A stretch of 64,000 nt of DNA from the NCBI GenBank assembly GCA_017165825.1, contig CM029366.1:23224342-23288341 (forward strand). The letters run 5' to 3'. Shown piece by piece: positions 61,195-64,000 of the stretch. The notes below the pieces were generated by a model. That model was not told the DNA's origin. It saw nothing but the letters and a program-made list of their open reading frames with translations, and made no database searches. This DNA comes from Hepsetus odoe (taxonomy: Eukaryota; Chordata; Actinopteri; Characiformes; Hepsetidae). Every line of letters starts with the position of its first letter. Position 1 is the stretch's first letter. The position numbers and the translations under genes are program-made.

Positions 61195-64000
61195 ATGGAG
61201 AAAGATGCCTGCATAGAGGAACAGGAAAATGGCGATAACACGGGGCATACAGTGAGAGACTCTGTGGTAACCTCTGCCTACCGTTACACCAAGGTCTGCT
61301 CTATGGCATTTTACGTAATTGGTTAAGACAGTGCTAACTTAAGTCTTGCTCATTCTGTTTCCAACATGATGTCTATATACCTTTTTTGAGACAAATGTGG
61401 TTTCAATTGTCTGTATTTAATTGCCTTTTGCAGGAAGAGCTTTTGGAAATCAAAGAGTTACCAATCTCTAATGAGAGACCAGAGTGTCTGTCTGAGAAAT
61501 ATGACAGGTAAATATATATAGAGGTGTGTGTGTGTATATATATATATATATAAATATAAATAAAAAAAAGAAATTTACTTGAAGGTTCTTGCATTTACTT
61601 TGAAAAGTATTTTAACTCCTTACATTGCTTAAAGGTATTACTTTTTTAATTAGTGATGGACTTCAGCAAAACTTCACACCAACCTGGTTGTGACTATCCT
61701 TGCTGCCAGCAGCTTTTAAAGAACTAACTTGTCTTTCAATTCTGTAGTGATGGTGTGTGGGACCCTGAAAAATGGCATGCATCACTGTACCCCTCAGAGC
61801 GCAGCTCCCCAGTAGATGGGTACAAGAGAGACTATGCTGATGAAAGAGTCCCTCTTAAACGCAGAATTGCAGGTATTTTTCTGATTTGCAGCAAAAATTG
61901 GTAGTGTTTAAGTGTATTGTGTGGAACTTTTCAAGAATGTTGCCTTTAAAATGGTTAATCTTTTTACAAAATACTTTTCCTTCTAGACCCACGTGAGCGT
62001 CTTAAAGATGATGATTTGGAGGTAGTTCTTAGTCCTCAGCGTCGTAGTTTTGGAGGTGGCTGTCAAGTGGCACCTACTGCCCTTACTCGGCGTCCCATCA
62101 GCCCTCTAGAAAACAAAGAGAATGAGTCTCTTCGCCTCGGAGGCTCACGCCGTATTGGAAGTGGCCGCATTATGGCGACGCGCGGATTTGAGCGGGAAAT
62201 TCGGGTGGACAAGGAACGAGAACGTGACTTTAAGGACAAAAGATTCAGGGTATCAAACACTTGGTTACTATTGTTTCTAAAATTTGATGCCACGCATGTG
62301 CCAGCTAATTTATAAATACCCAGCAGGGGGTATTCTACAAAATTTCTGTTAAGACAAAGTCCAAATTAAAGCATGTCTGGTAGTAAAAGGGACATTCCAT
62401 ACATTTAGGCTTAAGTTACTTACTTTTTTTTGTGCAAAAAAAAGTACTGTGGGTGTTTAGTCATAGCACTGATGCTGGTAATAGCACTGATGTGACAATT
62501 TTTACCTAACATGAGTTTGTGCGGAAAGTCTGTCTGGGGCATTTATATATTATTGCTAATTTCTTTAACAAGATAAATACTTGATTCAAAATCTGTTTTG
62601 CAGAGAGACTTTAGTGACAAAAGAGTATTTAGTGAAAGGAGGAGAAACGATTCTTATGTTGAGGAAGAGCCAGAATGGTTTTCTGGTGGACCCACCAGCC
62701 AGTCAGAGACCATTGAACTTATTGGCTTTGATGACAAGATTCTAGAGGATGACAAACGGAAGCCTAAGCGTTCCAGGAAGAGGACGGAGTCTGTAAAAGA
62801 AGGCATGTAGAGTGACATGGCAACTGGTTCTTTGTGTGTTTTTTTGCACTGAAATTTGCACAAAAATAATTCAGTTTCTTTTTTTTCTTTTTTTTTTTTT
62901 TTTCCCCTCACTCAGTTGAATGTAATGGGGGTCTCCCTGAGGAGCCACAGATGGTTCATGAGACAGGAGCTGATCAGGAGGTTCCTCATGCTGAAGTTCT
63001 CCCAGAACAAACAGCTGGAGAGTTTGACTTCAATGAGTTCTTTAATCTTGAGAAGACAATGCCTGGCTTGGCTTTGGTAAGATATGGGGAGCACTGCATG
63101 TTTACAAGGGTGTTGGGAATAATCCTAGTGTCTTCAGCAAAATGGTTATGAATCTAAGCACTTATTAGACTTCTCGGTTGGTAATTTCTCATTCACAGTT
63201 CACCTGATGCTGTGGTATTCTGTTTGCTTGTATAGCTGCACTTCCAGTTTATTTTCTGTACTCCTGTGAGGTTGGTATGTGAGGCATTCTTTTTGACTTG
63301 TGTTCACAAATCTTTGTCTGCACTGAGTTGAGAATATGGTAGATAACCAGACTGTGATACAAATTTTTGCCCATCTCTGATCCAAGTTAGGTTTAGTTTG
63401 GTTACATACTTGCTGCTCAAGAAGCCGCATAGACTGTGCTGTCTGTAAATAGCAATACAAAGATGATTGATAGGAATTTCTTTGGGTGGTCTAAACATTT
63501 GTGCCCATGGTTTTGAATGACATTGTCCCAAAAACCCACTCTCCTTGTCCTCATTGCTCTTAACAGCCTTCAAGAATAATCACGTAAGTGCCGTCCTCAC
63601 CCCCGCCCCTCTGCCCTTTCTTGACTTCCTTTTTTTGAATGTGCACTAAACTGCCTGTTTGACTTTCAGATGATTGAAGATGTGCTTGGTGAAGGACCAG
63701 TTACAGCCAGCCGTTTTAGCCGTTGGTTCTCCACTAACCAGAGTCCCTCTGGTAGTCGCTCCAGCAGCCTGCGCTCCACTCCCCATGAAGAGTTGGAGAG
63801 GCTAGCAGGTAGCTAAAAAACTGTAGCAATTTAAAAACTGGCACATGTTGTAACTGGTTATTAAAATATAAATTCTTTTTTGGTTTCAGACCCACGTGGC
63901 AGCTCTCCTAGTCAAGGTCCTACTCCATACTTCACCCCAATTCCTTCAGCAGAGCGTAAAGAGAAAGTGGATATTTTGGAGCTGCTCCATAAAGCCAAGG
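61195..64000 (+). CDS. eif4enif1: eIF4E transporter 4E-T (EIF4ENIF1), N-terminal part, runs off window
   Basis: Nucleocytoplasmic eIF4E-binding protein of P-bodies that links CCR4-NOT/DDX6 repression to decapping. Eight exons are visible: 61195-61293, 61434-61507, 61748-61872, 61987-62249, 62604-62802, 62916-63076, 63670-63808, and 63890 to the window edge. The eIF4E-binding motif YTKEELL begins at Tyr31 and straddles exons 1 and 2. It is followed by CLSEKYDSDGVWDPEKWHAS, DDLEVVLSPQRRSFGGG, the arginine-rich RRIGSGRI region, ERRRNDSYVEEEPEWFSGG and SETIELIGFDDKILEDD (DDX6-binding region), FDFNEFFNLEK, and MIEDVLGEGPVTASRFSRWF. The very N-terminus differs from human. The exon 5 donor is GC (GAAG then GCATGT); only this choice keeps the frame across exons 5 to 7. 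The protein is cut by the end of the window at LLHKAK. Confidence 0.96.

Overview
The window looks like nuclear DNA of a teleost fish. Genes are split by GT-AG introns, and their closest recognisable relatives are vertebrate proteins. The spacer DNA carries fish-type repeats: Tc1/mariner elements with long terminal inverted repeats, tRNA-derived SINEs, RTE-like LINE fragments and many (CA)n, (AT)n and (GA)n tracts. I cannot name the species. Nothing prokaryotic, viral or CRISPR-like was seen.

Layout. 1-5.5 kb is gene-free DNA downstream of EEFSEC. EEFSEC (minus, 7 exons, 583 aa) and RUVBL1 (plus, 11 exons, 456 aa) diverge from a shared ~0.87 kb promoter region at 10.6-11.5 kb. A small mustn1-like gene (minus, 74 aa) follows at 16.4-17.3 kb with a TATA box and an AP-1 site upstream. 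17.9-22.3 kb is a nested repeat zone of RTE-like LINE pieces that runs into the 3' part of RFT1 (minus, 13 exons, 539 aa, 20.6-29.8 kb). RFT1 intron 5 also hosts a stack of SINE, Tc1-type MITE and Tc1-like transposon. A single-exon C1orf74/UPF0739 homologue (plus, 30.9-31.7 kb) lies head-to-head with RFT1. SIRT4 (minus, 311 aa) spans 32.3-35.4 kb, and a decayed Tc1-like element sits at 36.4-37.5 kb. A 17-exon bilobal transferrin-family gene (minus, 728 aa) covers 37.7-45.2 kb. SFI1 (minus, 31 recognised coding exons, at least 1223 aa) covers 45.9-57.5 kb. EIF4ENIF1 (plus, head-to-head with SFI1) starts at 61.2 kb and runs off the window.

The exon models were built by hand from splice sites and reading phase. 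For EEFSEC, RUVBL1, mustn1, RFT1, SIRT4 and the transferrin, the summed exon lengths close to an uninterrupted frame from ATG to stop. For SFI1 the frame closes to the stop but the first exon is not resolved.

The genes are mostly unrelated housekeeping functions (selenocysteine translation, AAA+ chaperone, N-glycan precursor assembly, mitochondrial sirtuin, centriole scaffold, mRNA repression). The most unusual item is the transferrin-family gene. By motif alignment to human serotransferrin, three of the four iron ligands and both anion-site residues are substituted in each lobe, yet the two-lobed protein is intact. Other notable points are two GC-AG introns (RFT1, EIF4ENIF1), conserved head-to-head gene pairs, and repeat insertions whose relative order can be read.
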